Below, one piece after another: positions 1 to 6,452 of a stretch of DNA of 10,461 bases. The stretch covers positions 1-10,461 of the forward strand of contig JAFAUV010000218.1 of NCBI GenBank assembly GCA_019243075.1. The letters run 5' to 3'. Numbering within the stretch: position 1 is the first letter of the stretch; every line of letters begins with the position of its first letter. Position numbers and translations under genes: made by a program. Source of the DNA: Bradyrhizobium sp. Its GTDB lineage: Bacteria > Pseudomonadota > Alphaproteobacteria > Rhizobiales > Xanthobacteraceae. Under the pieces are notes generated by a model. It was not told where the DNA came from, did not search any database, and saw only the letters and a list, made by a program, of their open reading frames with translations.

Positions 1-881
1 CCGATCAGATGGAAGAGCTGCGGATGCTCGCCGAGAAAGACGATCGCCATCACGGAGCCGAACACCGGCACCATATGGAAGAACGGCGCGGCGCGGTTGG
101 CGCCGATCAGTTGCACGCCGCGATTGAAGCAGAGATAGGCGACGATCGAAGGAAACACCGAGACATAGGCCACTGTGAGCAGGTTCTGCGCATTGAGCGC
201 CGCCGGCGGACGCGTGAGCAATTCCCACACCAGCAACGGAATGAGGCAGGCGGCGCCGGCGGCAAAGGTAAAGGTTGCAAACGACAGGCCGTGGATTGCC
301 GGTCGCTTCAGTGTCAGCACGGAATAGAGCGAGAAGATCACCATCGCGACGAGGAAGATCAGGTCGCCCTTGTTGAAGCGGATATGGGACAGCGCGGTGA
401 GGTCGCCATGCATGAGGATCACCAGCACGCCGCACAGCGAGAGCAGCACGCCGATCGCCTGCGCCCGCGTCAGCCGCACGCCGAGCAGGATGAGCGACCA
501 CACCGCGACGATCAGGGGGCCTGCGGATTGCAGCAGCAGCGTGTTGAGCGCCTGGGTGTATTCGAGCGCCCAGTATTGCAACGTATTGAACATGCTGATC
601 CCGATGACGGAGATCAGGATCATGATGCCGAGCTTGCCGCGGATCGCAGGCCAGTCTCGCTCCAGATGCTTCCAGGCAAAGGGCAGGATCAGCATGAACG
701 CGACGGACCAGCGCAGGAAAGCGAGCGTCACCGGCGGTATGTGGCCGGCGGCGAGGCGGCCGACGATGGCGTTGCCGGCCCAGCACGCCGCTGTGATGCA
801 GAGCAGGACATAGGGCTGGTTGGCAATCCACCGGAGTGAGGATGGCGAGGCTGCGCGCGAGGTGTGGTCGGAGGCAGACAT
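1..881 (-). CDS. DMT superfamily (EamA family) transporter, C-terminus cut by window edge
   Basis: This inner-membrane protein belongs to the drug/metabolite transporter superfamily, whose members export amino acids, metabolites or drugs; the substrate cannot be read from the sequence. The ATG is at 881-879 and the frame stays open to base 3, giving 293 codons without a stop. EamA proteins are usually about 300 residues, so only the last few are missing. The translation shows two tandem EamA repeats (about residues 24-150 and 170-290) with about ten hydrophobic helices. Recognisable stretches are CWAGNAIVGRLA in helix 1, FLRWSVAFMLILPF in helix 2, LNTLLLQSAGPL in repeat 1, and NRAAPFFHMVPVFG plus FLGEHP in repeat 2. 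No good Shine-Dalgarno sequence precedes the ATG, so the exact start is less certain than the family. The gene is divergent from purA and has no visible partner inside the window. Confidence 0.9.
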   Translation of the reverse strand, partial: MSASDHTSRAASPSSLRWIANQPYVLLCITAACWAGNAIVGRLAAGHIPPVTLAFLRWSVAFMLILPFAWKHLERDWPAIRGKLGIMILISVIGISMFNTLQYWALEYTQALNTLLLQSAGPLIVAVWSLILLGVRLTRAQAIGVLLSLCGVLVILMHGDLTALSHIRFNKGDLIFLVAMVIFSLYSVLTLKRPAIHGLSFATFTFAAGAACLIPLLVWELLTRPPAALNAQNLLTVAYVSVFPSIVAYLCFNRGVQLIGANRAAPFFHMVPVFGSVMAIVFLGEHPQLFHLI

Positions 882-919
882 GCGGATCGAAGCTTGGCCC
901 GGTTCAACGCGCCGCGGCC

Positions 920-946
920 CCGGCCCGGTGTCTGGTTCCGGGCCGG
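920..946. repeat. Perfect 9-bp inverted repeat upstream of the EamA gene
   Basis: CCGGCCCGG (920-928) and CCGGGCCGG (938-946) are exact reverse complements around a 9-nt spacer. The repeat lies 39-65 bases upstream of the EamA start codon, so it would form a hairpin in that gene's 5' leader or act as an operator. There is no T-run on either side, so it is not a typical intrinsic terminator. In DNA this GC-rich a short palindrome may be fortuitous. Confidence 0.35.
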
Positions 947-1254
947 CTTCTTGCCCGGCTGCTTCACAGACACGGATTCTCGTCCCCAATCAACGGGGTA
1001 GGACGCATCCCGACCATGCATGCGGCCTCGCCGCGGGATCGGCGCGGTTGATCCGGGTGGATCATCCCAAGCGCGAGAGGCGCCTGCTCGCGGGAAGCTT
1101 GAACTCGTGCCGGGGAAGCCATGGACCTGCAAGGCGAGGAGCCGATGTTGCGTTGGCCGAGCAATGGCGAACTGATCCTCCCGGAAAGGCCCGAGCGCGC
1201 CGCCAGGGTCATGCGAAGGTCGGGGATTGCGGATTTGGTAGGGGATATCAAGGG

Positions 1255-1411
1255 CTTGGGAGTGGCCTTGGGGCTGTCCCAAGGGCCCTTCTTGCTTGCC
1301 TAGCAGGGCCGCTTCCTTTATCCGGGTAAGCGCATCGCATGCGAGCGGCCCTGGCCGTGATTGAGCGTGGCAGGGCGCATGATCCCGGAAATGGTGGGGC
1401 CGTTTTTTTTT
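1255..1411 (+). promoter_or_regulatory. Putative structured leader/attenuator or small RNA upstream of purA
   Basis: Three GC-rich pairing options and a T-tract sit just before purA. Hairpin A pairs 1264-1272 with 1278-1287 (9 bp, one bulged G, 5-nt loop). Hairpin B pairs CAGGGCCGCT (1304-1313) with AGCGGCCCTG (1344-1353), ten perfect base pairs, with a small CGCAT/ATGCG stem inside. The 3' arm of B can instead pair with CAGGGC (1371-1376) or, through CGGCCC (1346-1351), with GGGCCG (1397-1402), which directly abuts nine Ts (1403-1411). Formation of B would therefore compete with the helix next to the T-tract, as in attenuators. The purA start is 54 bases beyond the Ts. It could equally be an independent small RNA with its own terminator. 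I do not recognise a known riboswitch class. Confidence 0.45.
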
Positions 1412-1465
1412 CCGTGAAAGATCATGCTCGGATGAAGTGCTGATTGCAGAGGGAAAAGTCGAAGT

Positions 1466-2758
1466 ATGGCCAACGTTGTCGTCGTCGGCGCCCAATGGGG
1501 CGACGAGGGAAAGGGCAAGATCGTCGATTGGTTGTCGGAGCAGGCCGACATCGTCGTGCGCTTTCAGGGCGGGCACAATGCCGGCCATACCCTCGTTATC
1601 AATGGCGAGACCTACAAGCTCGCGCTGCTGCCTTCCGGCGTGCTGCGGCCCTCGAAGCTCGCGGTGATCGGCAACGGCGTGGTGTTCGACCCTCAGGCCT
1701 TTCTCGACGAGGTTGCGAAGCTGAAAGGCCAAGGTGTCGCCGTCAGCCCGGATAACTTGCGCATCGCCGAGAATGTCACGCTGATCCTGCCGCTGCACCG
1801 CGAGCTCGACGCCTTGCGCGAGAGCGGAAATGCGGTGACTGCGATCGGCACCACCCGCCGCGGCATCGGGCCGGCCTATGAAGACAAGGTCGGCCGCCGC
1901 GCTATCCGCCTGATGGATCTGGCCGATCTCGACACCCTGCCGCACAAGATCGACCGGCTGCTGGCGCATCACAATGCGCTGCGGCGCGGGCTTAGCCTAG
2001 AGGAGATCGACGGCAAGGTCATCCTGCGCGAGCTTACGGAATTGGCGCCCAAGCTGTTGCCCTATGCCGAGACGGTATGGCGGCTGCTCGACACCAAGAG
2101 GCGCGAAGGCAAGCGCATCCTGTTCGAGGGCGCGCAGGGTGCGCTGCTCGATGTCGACCACGGCACCTATCCCTATGTCACCTCGTCCAATACGGTGGCG
2201 GCGCAGGCGGCGACCGGAACCGGCATGGGCCCGGGCGGGGTGGGCTATGTCCTGGGCATCTGCAAGGCCTATACGACCCGGGTCGGCCAGGGGCCGTTTC
2301 CGACCGAGTTGAACAACGAGATCGGGGAAGAGATCGGCCGCCGCGGCAGGGAGTTCGGCGTCAACACCGGGCGCAAGCGCCGCTGCGGCTGGTTCGATGC
2401 CGCGCTGGTGCGACAGACTGTCCGTACCTGCGGCATCAACGGCCTGGCGCTGACCAAGCTCGATATCCTTGACGGGTTCGACTCGATCGAGGTCTGCACC
2501 GGTTATCGCCTGGACGGCAGGGAAATCGATCATCTGCCGGCCGGCGAGGGCGCCCAGGCGCGCGTCGCGCCGATCTACGAAACCATCGAAGGCTGGAAGC
2601 AGCCGACGGCCAATGCCCGCTCCTGGGCGGATTTGCCGGCTCAGGCGATCAAATATGTCCGGAGGGTGGAGGAGCTGGTGGGCTGTCCCATCGCGCTGCT
2701 TTCCACCAGCCCCGAACGCGAGGATACTATCCTGGTGCAAAACCCGTTTGAGGCTTAA
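1466..2758 (+). CDS. purA: Adenylosuccinate synthetase
   Basis: PurA catalyses the GTP-dependent joining of IMP and aspartate to adenylosuccinate, the first committed step from IMP to AMP, in the cytoplasm. At 430 residues it has the normal bacterial length and all the expected signatures. These are the P-loop GDEGKGK at 12-18 with catalytic Asp13, GGHNAGHT at 35-42 with catalytic His41, IGTTRRGIGPAYEDK at 127-141, the IMP-contacting region around GTYPYVTSSN (233-242), the aspartate-binding loop TGRKRRCGWFD at 301-311, the guanine-specificity TKLD at 330-333 and STSPERED near the C-terminus. The ATG at 1466 starts exactly at the conserved N-terminus, with a purine-rich GAGGGA some 12 bases upstream. 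A T9 tract with alternative hairpins lies just before it, suggesting possible transcription attenuation. A 547-residue protein follows after 37 bases with no terminator between, so the two are probably co-transcribed. Confidence 0.98.
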   Translation: MANVVVVGAQWGDEGKGKIVDWLSEQADIVVRFQGGHNAGHTLVINGETYKLALLPSGVLRPSKLAVIGNGVVFDPQAFLDEVAKLKGQGVAVSPDNLRIAENVTLILPLHRELDALRESGNAVTAIGTTRRGIGPAYEDKVGRRAIRLMDLADLDTLPHKIDRLLAHHNALRRGLSLEEIDGKVILRELTELAPKLLPYAETVWRLLDTKRREGKRILFEGAQGALLDVDHGTYPYVTSSNTVAAQAATGTGMGPGGVGYVLGICKAYTTRVGQGPFPTELNNEIGEEIGRRGREFGVNTGRKRRCGWFDAALVRQTVRTCGINGLALTKLDILDGFDSIEVCTGYRLDGREIDHLPAGEGAQARVAPIYETIEGWKQPTANARSWADLPAQAIKYVRRVEELVGCPIALLSTSPEREDTILVQNPFEA

Positions 2759-2795
2759 CGGGATGTTACTCGAAAGCGCGCACAGTTGAGTTGAT

Positions 2796-4439
2796 ATGGC
2801 CGATTACTACCCGCTGATCGCTCGCGCCATCGCCGGACTGGATCCCAGTGCCCCCGGCGAGAGCCGCCGTGCGCTCTATGAACGGGCCCGCGCCGCGCTG
2901 ATTTCCCAGCTTCGCAGCGTTCAGCCACCACTTTCAGAATCCGAAATCACCCGCGAGCGGCTGTCGCTGGAAGAGGCCGTGCGCAAGGTCGAATCGGAGG
3001 CCGCCCAGCGCGCCCGCGAAGCCCGCGCCGGTGGCAGCGGCGGCTCGCGCGCCGGTGACGCCTTCCGGCGCGGCCCGCCTCGTTCGGGCGATAGCGCTGC
3101 CGGCCAGTCCGGCATCCCTGCCGCCCGTCCGCCGCGGCCGTCGGCGCCGCCGCCTTCCTCGCGCAATGACCGCCCGCCGCTCGGGCAGGACGATCGGCCG
3201 GATCAGCAGCAGCGTCCGCCGCGGCAGCCGCGCGCCGAACCATCGGCTCCGCCATCCGCGCCGCCGCGGTCGACATTGCCGCCGCCCTCGGCACCGGCTT
3301 CGCCCGACGACGCACCGCTTTCGCCGCCTCGCGATCGGGCTCCGCCGCCCGTGCCGCCCAGCCGCCGCGGCCCCGACAATGGCGGTCCGCCGGCGCCGGG
3401 TGTGCGCGGTTTTCGCGACATCGCCGCCGATGCCGATGATCTCGGCCGCGCCGCCGCCCAGGCCAATCGGGCCGCGCGCAAGACCTATGCCAACGTACCG
3501 TCGCCCTCGCCGGAGTTCGACCGGCTGGACCCAGGTCTAGAGGGCGACCAGCCGTTCTCCTATGACGAACCGGCGGATGAAGCCGAGCGGTATGCGTCGC
3601 CTCCGCCGCCCGCGCCGCGCACGCGCATCGGCGCCGATCGCGAGCGCGAGCCCAAGCGCGTCCGTGCGGGCACGGCATTTCCGTTCAAGAGCGCGATCGC
3701 CGTCGGCATCGTGCTGATCCTGGTCGGCGCCGCCATCCTGTGGGGCAAGTCGGCGGTGTCCGGTCTGACCGGCTGGCTCAGGTCGTCCTCGCCAGCGATC
3801 GAGCAGCCCAAGGACAATTCGACCCCGCTTTCGAAACCGAAGATTCCCGATCGCGTTGGCCAGCCGTCGTCGACATCGTCGGATCAGCCGGTCGCACCGG
3901 TTGCGCAGCGCGTCGTGCTCTATGACGAGGATCCGTCCGACCCGAAGGGCAAGCAATATGTCGGATCGGTGGTGTGGCGCACCGAACCGATCAAGGCGAC
4001 CGGCAACCAGAAGCCGGACATCGCCGTGCGCGCCGACATCGACATTCCCGACCGCAAGTTCAAGATGACGATGTCTTTCCGCCGCAACACCGATCCATCG
4101 CTGCCGGCGAGCCACACCGCGGAGCTCACCTTCATCCTGCCGCCGGACTTCTCCGGCGGCGGCGTCTCCAACGTGCCGGGCATCCTGATGAAGTCCAACG
4201 AGCAGGCGCGCGGCACGCCGCTGGCCGGCCTGGCGGTGAAGGTCACCGACGGCTTCTTCCTGGTTGGGTTGTCCAATGTCGACGCCGATCGCTCCCGCAA
4301 CATCCAGCTCCTGAAGGAGCGCTCCTGGTTTGACGTGCCGCTGGTCTATGCCAACCAGCGTCGCGCCATCATCGCGATCGAAAAGGGCGCGCCGGGCGAA
4401 CGCGCCTTCAATGATGCATTCGCGCAGTGGGGCGAATAA
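2796..4439 (+). CDS. Pro-rich single-pass membrane protein of unknown function downstream of purA
   Basis: The function is not known. Three parts are visible in the 547 residues. Residues 1-75 are a helical, charged module beginning MADYYPLIARAIAGLDP and containing ALYERARAALISQL and ITRERLSLEEAVRKVESEA. I recall similar N-termini in other Bradyrhizobium-like hypothetical proteins, but cannot verify that here. Residues 76-295 are low-complexity and very rich in Pro, Arg, Ala and Ser. A single membrane helix spans about 299-317, preceded by basic KRVR, which predicts a cytoplasmic N-terminus and a periplasmic C-terminus. The last 180 residues (365-547) look like a folded, beta-rich domain with few charges in its core strands. 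There are no cysteines or recognisable catalytic motifs. The gene lies 37 bases after purA and ends in an intrinsic terminator, so it is likely the last gene of a purA operon. Its Shine-Dalgarno sequence is weak, which fits translation coupled loosely to purA. Confidence 0.85.
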   Translation: MADYYPLIARAIAGLDPSAPGESRRALYERARAALISQLRSVQPPLSESEITRERLSLEEAVRKVESEAAQRAREARAGGSGGSRAGDAFRRGPPRSGDSAAGQSGIPAARPPRPSAPPPSSRNDRPPLGQDDRPDQQQRPPRQPRAEPSAPPSAPPRSTLPPPSAPASPDDAPLSPPRDRAPPPVPPSRRGPDNGGPPAPGVRGFRDIAADADDLGRAAAQANRAARKTYANVPSPSPEFDRLDPGLEGDQPFSYDEPADEAERYASPPPPAPRTRIGADREREPKRVRAGTAFPFKSAIAVGIVLILVGAAILWGKSAVSGLTGWLRSSSPAIEQPKDNSTPLSKPKIPDRVGQPSSTSSDQPVAPVAQRVVLYDEDPSDPKGKQYVGSVVWRTEPIKATGNQKPDIAVRADIDIPDRKFKMTMSFRRNTDPSLPASHTAELTFILPPDFSGGGVSNVPGILMKSNEQARGTPLAGLAVKVTDGFFLVGLSNVDADRSRNIQLLKERSWFDVPLVYANQRRAIIAIEKGAPGERAFNDAFAQWGE

Positions 4440-4469
4440 GGAACGTCGAGGCGTTCCTCTTATTATATT
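4439..4469 (+). terminator. Intrinsic terminator after the purA-downstream gene
   Basis: AGGAACG (4439-4445) pairs perfectly with CGTTCCT (4452-4458) around the 6-nt loop TCGAGG. The stem is followed by the T-rich CTTATTATATTT. It overlaps the last base of the TAA stop codon of the preceding gene, so it most likely ends the purA transcript. Confidence 0.8.
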
Positions 4470-4512
4470 TGTCCAGGCTTCATGCGCCGCTGCTACTGCT
4501 AGCCGTGAGCGC

Positions 4513-4517
4513 GGAGG
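4513..4517 (+). promoter_or_regulatory. Strong ribosome binding site that fixes the start of the next gene
   Basis: GGAGG lies 7 bases before the ATG at 4525. The same frame is open much further upstream, into the preceding gene, but that extension overlaps the terminator and a real coding region. This site therefore decides in favour of 4525. Confidence 0.85.
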
Positions 4518-4524
4518 ACGGAGC

Positions 4525-4959
4525 ATGAAACGCTATCTGATTTTCGCGGCGATCGGGCCGCTGCTTGGCGGCTTCTGGCTGTTGCTGACGACCACGCTGA
4601 TGTCGGGTTTCTGGAGCAAGCCGCCGAACGCGGCCGAGGTCGGCAAGCTGCTCACCGTGTTCGTTACCACGCTGCAGTATAGCTATCTCTTTGGACTGTT
4701 GCCCTCGCTGATGATCGGCGCGGTCGAGGACATCCTGTTTCACCTCAAGCGGATCGGCGCACCCTTGCGCGTCGTGCTGGTCGGGCTGATCGCCTTCGCA
4801 GCGGCTGAATTGCTGTACGGCTCGCGCGGACAGGATAGCGGCGCGTTCCAGTTCATCATGTACGGACTGGTGGGCTTCATTCCCGCCACGATCTCGGCTT
4901 GGCTGGTGCATCGCTATGTCGAGGAGCCGCAGCCGGCACGGACCGCCCCCGCGGCGTAA
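4525..4959 (+). CDS. Small four-helix inner-membrane protein (DUF5413-like)
   Basis: This is a 144-residue integral membrane protein of unknown function. Hydrophobic segments lie at about 5-27, 47-73, 80-98 and 108-129, and a short polar Pro/Ala-rich tail closes the protein. Landmarks are the opening MKRYLIFAAIGPLLGG, the loop GLLPSLMIGAVEDILFHLKR, and LLYGSRGQDSGAFQF before the last helix. The combination resembles the family I know as DUF5413 in Bradyrhizobiaceae. That is recall, not a search result. The start is set by a strong GGAGG seven bases upstream. A terminator precedes the gene and 129 bases separate it from the next one, so it may be its own transcription unit. The stop codon runs into eight consecutive As. 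Confidence 0.85.
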   Translation: MKRYLIFAAIGPLLGGFWLLLTTTLMSGFWSKPPNAAEVGKLLTVFVTTLQYSYLFGLLPSLMIGAVEDILFHLKRIGAPLRVVLVGLIAFAAAELLYGSRGQDSGAFQFIMYGLVGFIPATISAWLVHRYVEEPQPARTAPAA

Positions 4960-5088
4960 AAAAAAGCCAGACTGCAAGCGGCCCGCGAGGCCAGCGGCAT
5001 TGCGCGATCCGCCGTTTCGCCGCGGTCGGGCAGTACGCGGGAACGCCAAGCAACTTGTGCGCAGCTTCCGCGTTACCATCTCATCGCC

Positions 5089-5619
5089 ATGGCAGACAAA
5101 ATGGCAAAAGAACACGCTTTCGCACGCGCCGGCCGCGCCGATTTCGGCGCCACCGAAGCGCGCGGCAAGATCATCGATCAGGACGGGCGGGAGATTCCGC
5201 TGGAAACGCTGCGGCCCCGGTTCGGCGGTCGCCCTTCCGATTTTCGCCATTCAACGGTGAACCCGTTCGGCCAGCTCACCCGCGAGCAGCGGCTGAAGCG
5301 CTTGGAGACGGTGGCCAAACTGCTCGACGTCGCCTTTATCCTGCCGGGCACCAAGATCCGCTACGGCGTGGACGGCATCGTCGGGCTGATCCCGGTGGTC
5401 GGCGACATCATCGCCACCGGCCTGTCGCTGTGGCTGGTTTATGAGGCCCGGGCGCTGGGGGCGCCATGGCATGTCACGGCGCGGATGCTCGGCAATGTCG
5501 CCTTCCAGGGCGTGGTCGGCACGGTGCCGATCGCGGGCGATGCCATCGACGTCCTGTTCCGGGCCAATATGCGCAACGCTCGGCTGCTCAGGCGGTGGCT
5601 CGAGAAGCAGGCCTATTGA
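5089..5619 (+). CDS. DUF4112 domain-containing membrane protein
   Basis: This 176-residue protein of unknown biochemical role belongs to the DUF4112 family, which is common in proteobacteria. The first 60 residues are polar and probably cytoplasmic. The domain starts near residue 70 (LKRLETVAKLLDVAF) and contains the family's hallmark internal duplication: GLIPVVGD at 99-106 and GTVPIAGD at 144-151. Each copy opens a hydrophobic hairpin (IIATGLSLWLVYEA after the first, AIDVLFRANMRNARLL after the second). No clear Shine-Dalgarno sequence is visible before either the ATG at 5089 or an in-frame ATG four codons later (5101), so the start could be either. The gene converges on a minus-strand gene, with a terminator in the 55-bp gap between them. 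Confidence 0.85.
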   Translation: MADKMAKEHAFARAGRADFGATEARGKIIDQDGREIPLETLRPRFGGRPSDFRHSTVNPFGQLTREQRLKRLETVAKLLDVAFILPGTKIRYGVDGIVGLIPVVGDIIATGLSLWLVYEARALGAPWHVTARMLGNVAFQGVVGTVPIAGDAIDVLFRANMRNARLLRRWLEKQAY

Positions 5620-5653
5620 AAACAAAACGCCCCCGACCGGCGGTCCGAGGGCG
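5617..5653 (-). terminator. Intrinsic terminator for the minus-strand 97-residue gene
   Basis: Read on the minus strand, CGCCCTCGGACC (5653-5642) pairs with GGTCGGGGGCG (5638-5628) around a 3-nt loop, with one bulge and one G-U pair. TTTTGTTTTC follows (5627-5618). This is a classic intrinsic terminator for the leftward gene, whose stop codon is about 22 bases upstream. It overlaps the TGA of the convergent DUF4112 gene. Confidence 0.8.
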
Positions 5654-5674
5654 CGTCACGCAACGCAAAAAAAC

Positions 5675-5968
5675 TCAAGCAGCATCCTTGTCGCTGGCGG
5701 CGGGTTCGGCCTTGCGCGGCCGGCGCGGCAGCGGGAATGCCTCGCTCTCGTAAAGCGAGCGGATGCCGCTCTGGTCGAAGCGCGCCTCCTCGACCTGCAG
5801 ATAGGCGCCGTTCAGCGAGTCCGCCGGCAACTCCTCGATCGCGAAGCGCACTGCCTCGGCCGCGGTGCCGAACCGCCGATAGGCGAAGCCGGCCCGCTTC
5901 TTCTTGCGGATCGCGGCAGGGAAGAGTTCGGCGGACGTGTTGAAGTTGAACGGACGCAGGGGACGCAT
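5675..5968 (-). CDS. Conserved small hypothetical protein, 97 residues
   Basis: I recognise no domain or function. The protein is soluble, without cysteines, signal peptide or membrane segment. A basic N-terminal half (IRKKKRAGFAYRRFGTAAEA) is followed by a helix-prone stretch (AVRFAIEELPADSLNGAYLQ) and a charged tail. The same arrangement (RRF-TAAEAVRFAIEELP...LNGAYL) feels familiar from Bradyrhizobium hypothetical proteins, but I cannot check it here. Support for a real gene comes from AGAGG about 10 bases before the ATG, a plausible promoter about 105 bases upstream, a strong terminator right after the stop, and codon usage like its neighbours. The opposite-strand frames over this stretch have no such signals. 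Confidence 0.75.
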   Translation of the reverse strand: MRPLRPFNFNTSAELFPAAIRKKKRAGFAYRRFGTAAEAVRFAIEELPADSLNGAYLQVEEARFDQSGIRSLYESEAFPLPRRPRKAEPAASDKDAA

Positions 5969-6072
5969 GGTCGATGGCCTCTTGTCTTTTTGGCGCTTGC
6001 GCGAGCGGGGTTGGGAATGAGACGGCGGGGGTGCCGCTACCGGCGGCCGCCGTGCACGTCATTTCGACCCCT

Positions 6073-6101
6073 AATATAGGCCTGTTTGACAGAATTGCGA
6101 A
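6073..6101 (-). promoter_or_regulatory. Candidate sigma-70-type promoter for the 97-residue gene
   Basis: On the minus strand, TTCGCA (6101-6096, 4/6 match to TTGACA) and TATATT (6078-6073, 5/6 match to TATAAT) are separated by exactly 17 bases. They lie in a locally AT-richer stretch about 105 bases before the start codon at 5968. The spacing and position are right, but the -35 box is weak. Confidence 0.4.
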
Positions 6102-6170
6102 TCCCGCCGGATCAAAACGTGAATCTGACCGTAGACAAATTAGGTGCGTAAATTCAAGCGTTTGCAGGAT

Positions 6171-6335
6171 TCATAGCTTGCCGAGCAAGAGCAGGACGAG
6201 CAGCACGACAAGAATAACGCCCCCGATCCCGATCCCGGAATGGCCCATGCCATAGCCGTAGCCGCCAAACCGGCCACTGAAGCCGCCCAGCAGGTAAATT
6301 ATCACGACAATGATCAGGATCAACCCAAGCGACAT
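6171..6335 (-). CDS. Small two-helix Gly-rich membrane protein (DUF3309-like)
   Basis: This 54-residue hydrophobic protein has unknown function. Two membrane helices (about 3-19 and 35-52) flank a glycine-rich loop, GRFGGYGYGMGHSGIG. The order MSLG plus helix, aromatic/Gly loop, then helix ending LLLLGKL resembles the DUF3309 family of about 50-residue membrane peptides, though it lacks the usual PTWP of that loop. The frame is open 27 codons further upstream, but the ATG at 6335 is preferred. It begins the hydrophobic segment and is preceded by GGGGGG (6345-6340) at 4 bases, whereas the upstream extension is Arg/Cys-rich and unlike the family. The gene lies 117 bases downstream of msrB on the same strand and may or may not share its transcript. 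Confidence 0.75.
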   Translation of the reverse strand: MSLGLILIIVVIIYLLGGFSGRFGGYGYGMGHSGIGIGGVILVVLLVLLLLGKL

Positions 6336-6452
6336 GGCACCCCCCGGAAAGCAGGCGGCCGGACGAGTTCCGCCGCGCCGCCTGGTAAACAAAGCACATT
6401 CCGCGCCGGGTACCAACGACGCGCTCCCTTTTCCCCTGGGCGGCCGGCAACC

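Larger units (their letters stand above)
882..1465. other. 584-bp intergenic region between the EamA gene and purA
   Basis: No convincing gene lies here. Frames that stay open on both strands have poor codon choice and resemble no family I recognise. The left part (882-1240) should hold the divergent promoters, but I find no clear -35/-10 pair. It has a 9-bp inverted repeat (920-946) and a small GATCC/GGATC hairpin (1050-1063). The right part (1255-1411) is dense in self-complementary GC blocks and ends in nine Ts. That segment is annotated separately as a possible regulatory RNA. Confidence 0.6.

Noticed and set aside
9..839. Long plus-strand open frame (276 codons) over the left end
   Set aside because: It is the antisense shadow of the EamA gene. 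Its product is Arg/His/Gln-rich without any domain, while the opposite strand gives a textbook membrane transporter.
1230..1411. 6S RNA gene as the identity of the purA-upstream structure
   Set aside because: I could not fit the segment to the closing stem, central bubble and apical hairpin of 6S. Hairpin A folds within what should be the 5' strand. It remains an unclassified structure.
728..1972. 414-codon minus-strand frame crossing into purA
   Set aside because: It overlaps purA and the EamA gene start on other frames, is low-complexity and Pro/Arg-rich, and has no recognisable domain.
2990..3620. CCG/GCC-rich repetitive stretch as a DNA repeat array
   Set aside because: It reflects codons of the Pro/Ala/Arg-rich linker of the membrane protein. 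No fixed repeat unit is present.
4330..4524. N-terminal extension of the four-helix protein
   Set aside because: The frame is open, but the extension overlaps the previous gene and the terminator. A strong GGAGG supports the ATG at 4525.
3537..4526. 329-codon minus-strand frame under the Pro-rich membrane protein
   Set aside because: Antisense shadow caused by high GC3; there is no domain, and it crosses the intrinsic terminator at 4439-4469.
4957..4966. A8 run after the four-helix gene as a terminator for minus-strand transcripts
   Set aside because: Read on the minus strand it is a T8 run, but no stable hairpin precedes it and no minus-strand gene ends there.
6086..6091. Consensus TTGACA on the plus strand
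   Set aside because: No acceptable -10 box lies 16-18 bases downstream, and no plus-strand gene follows.
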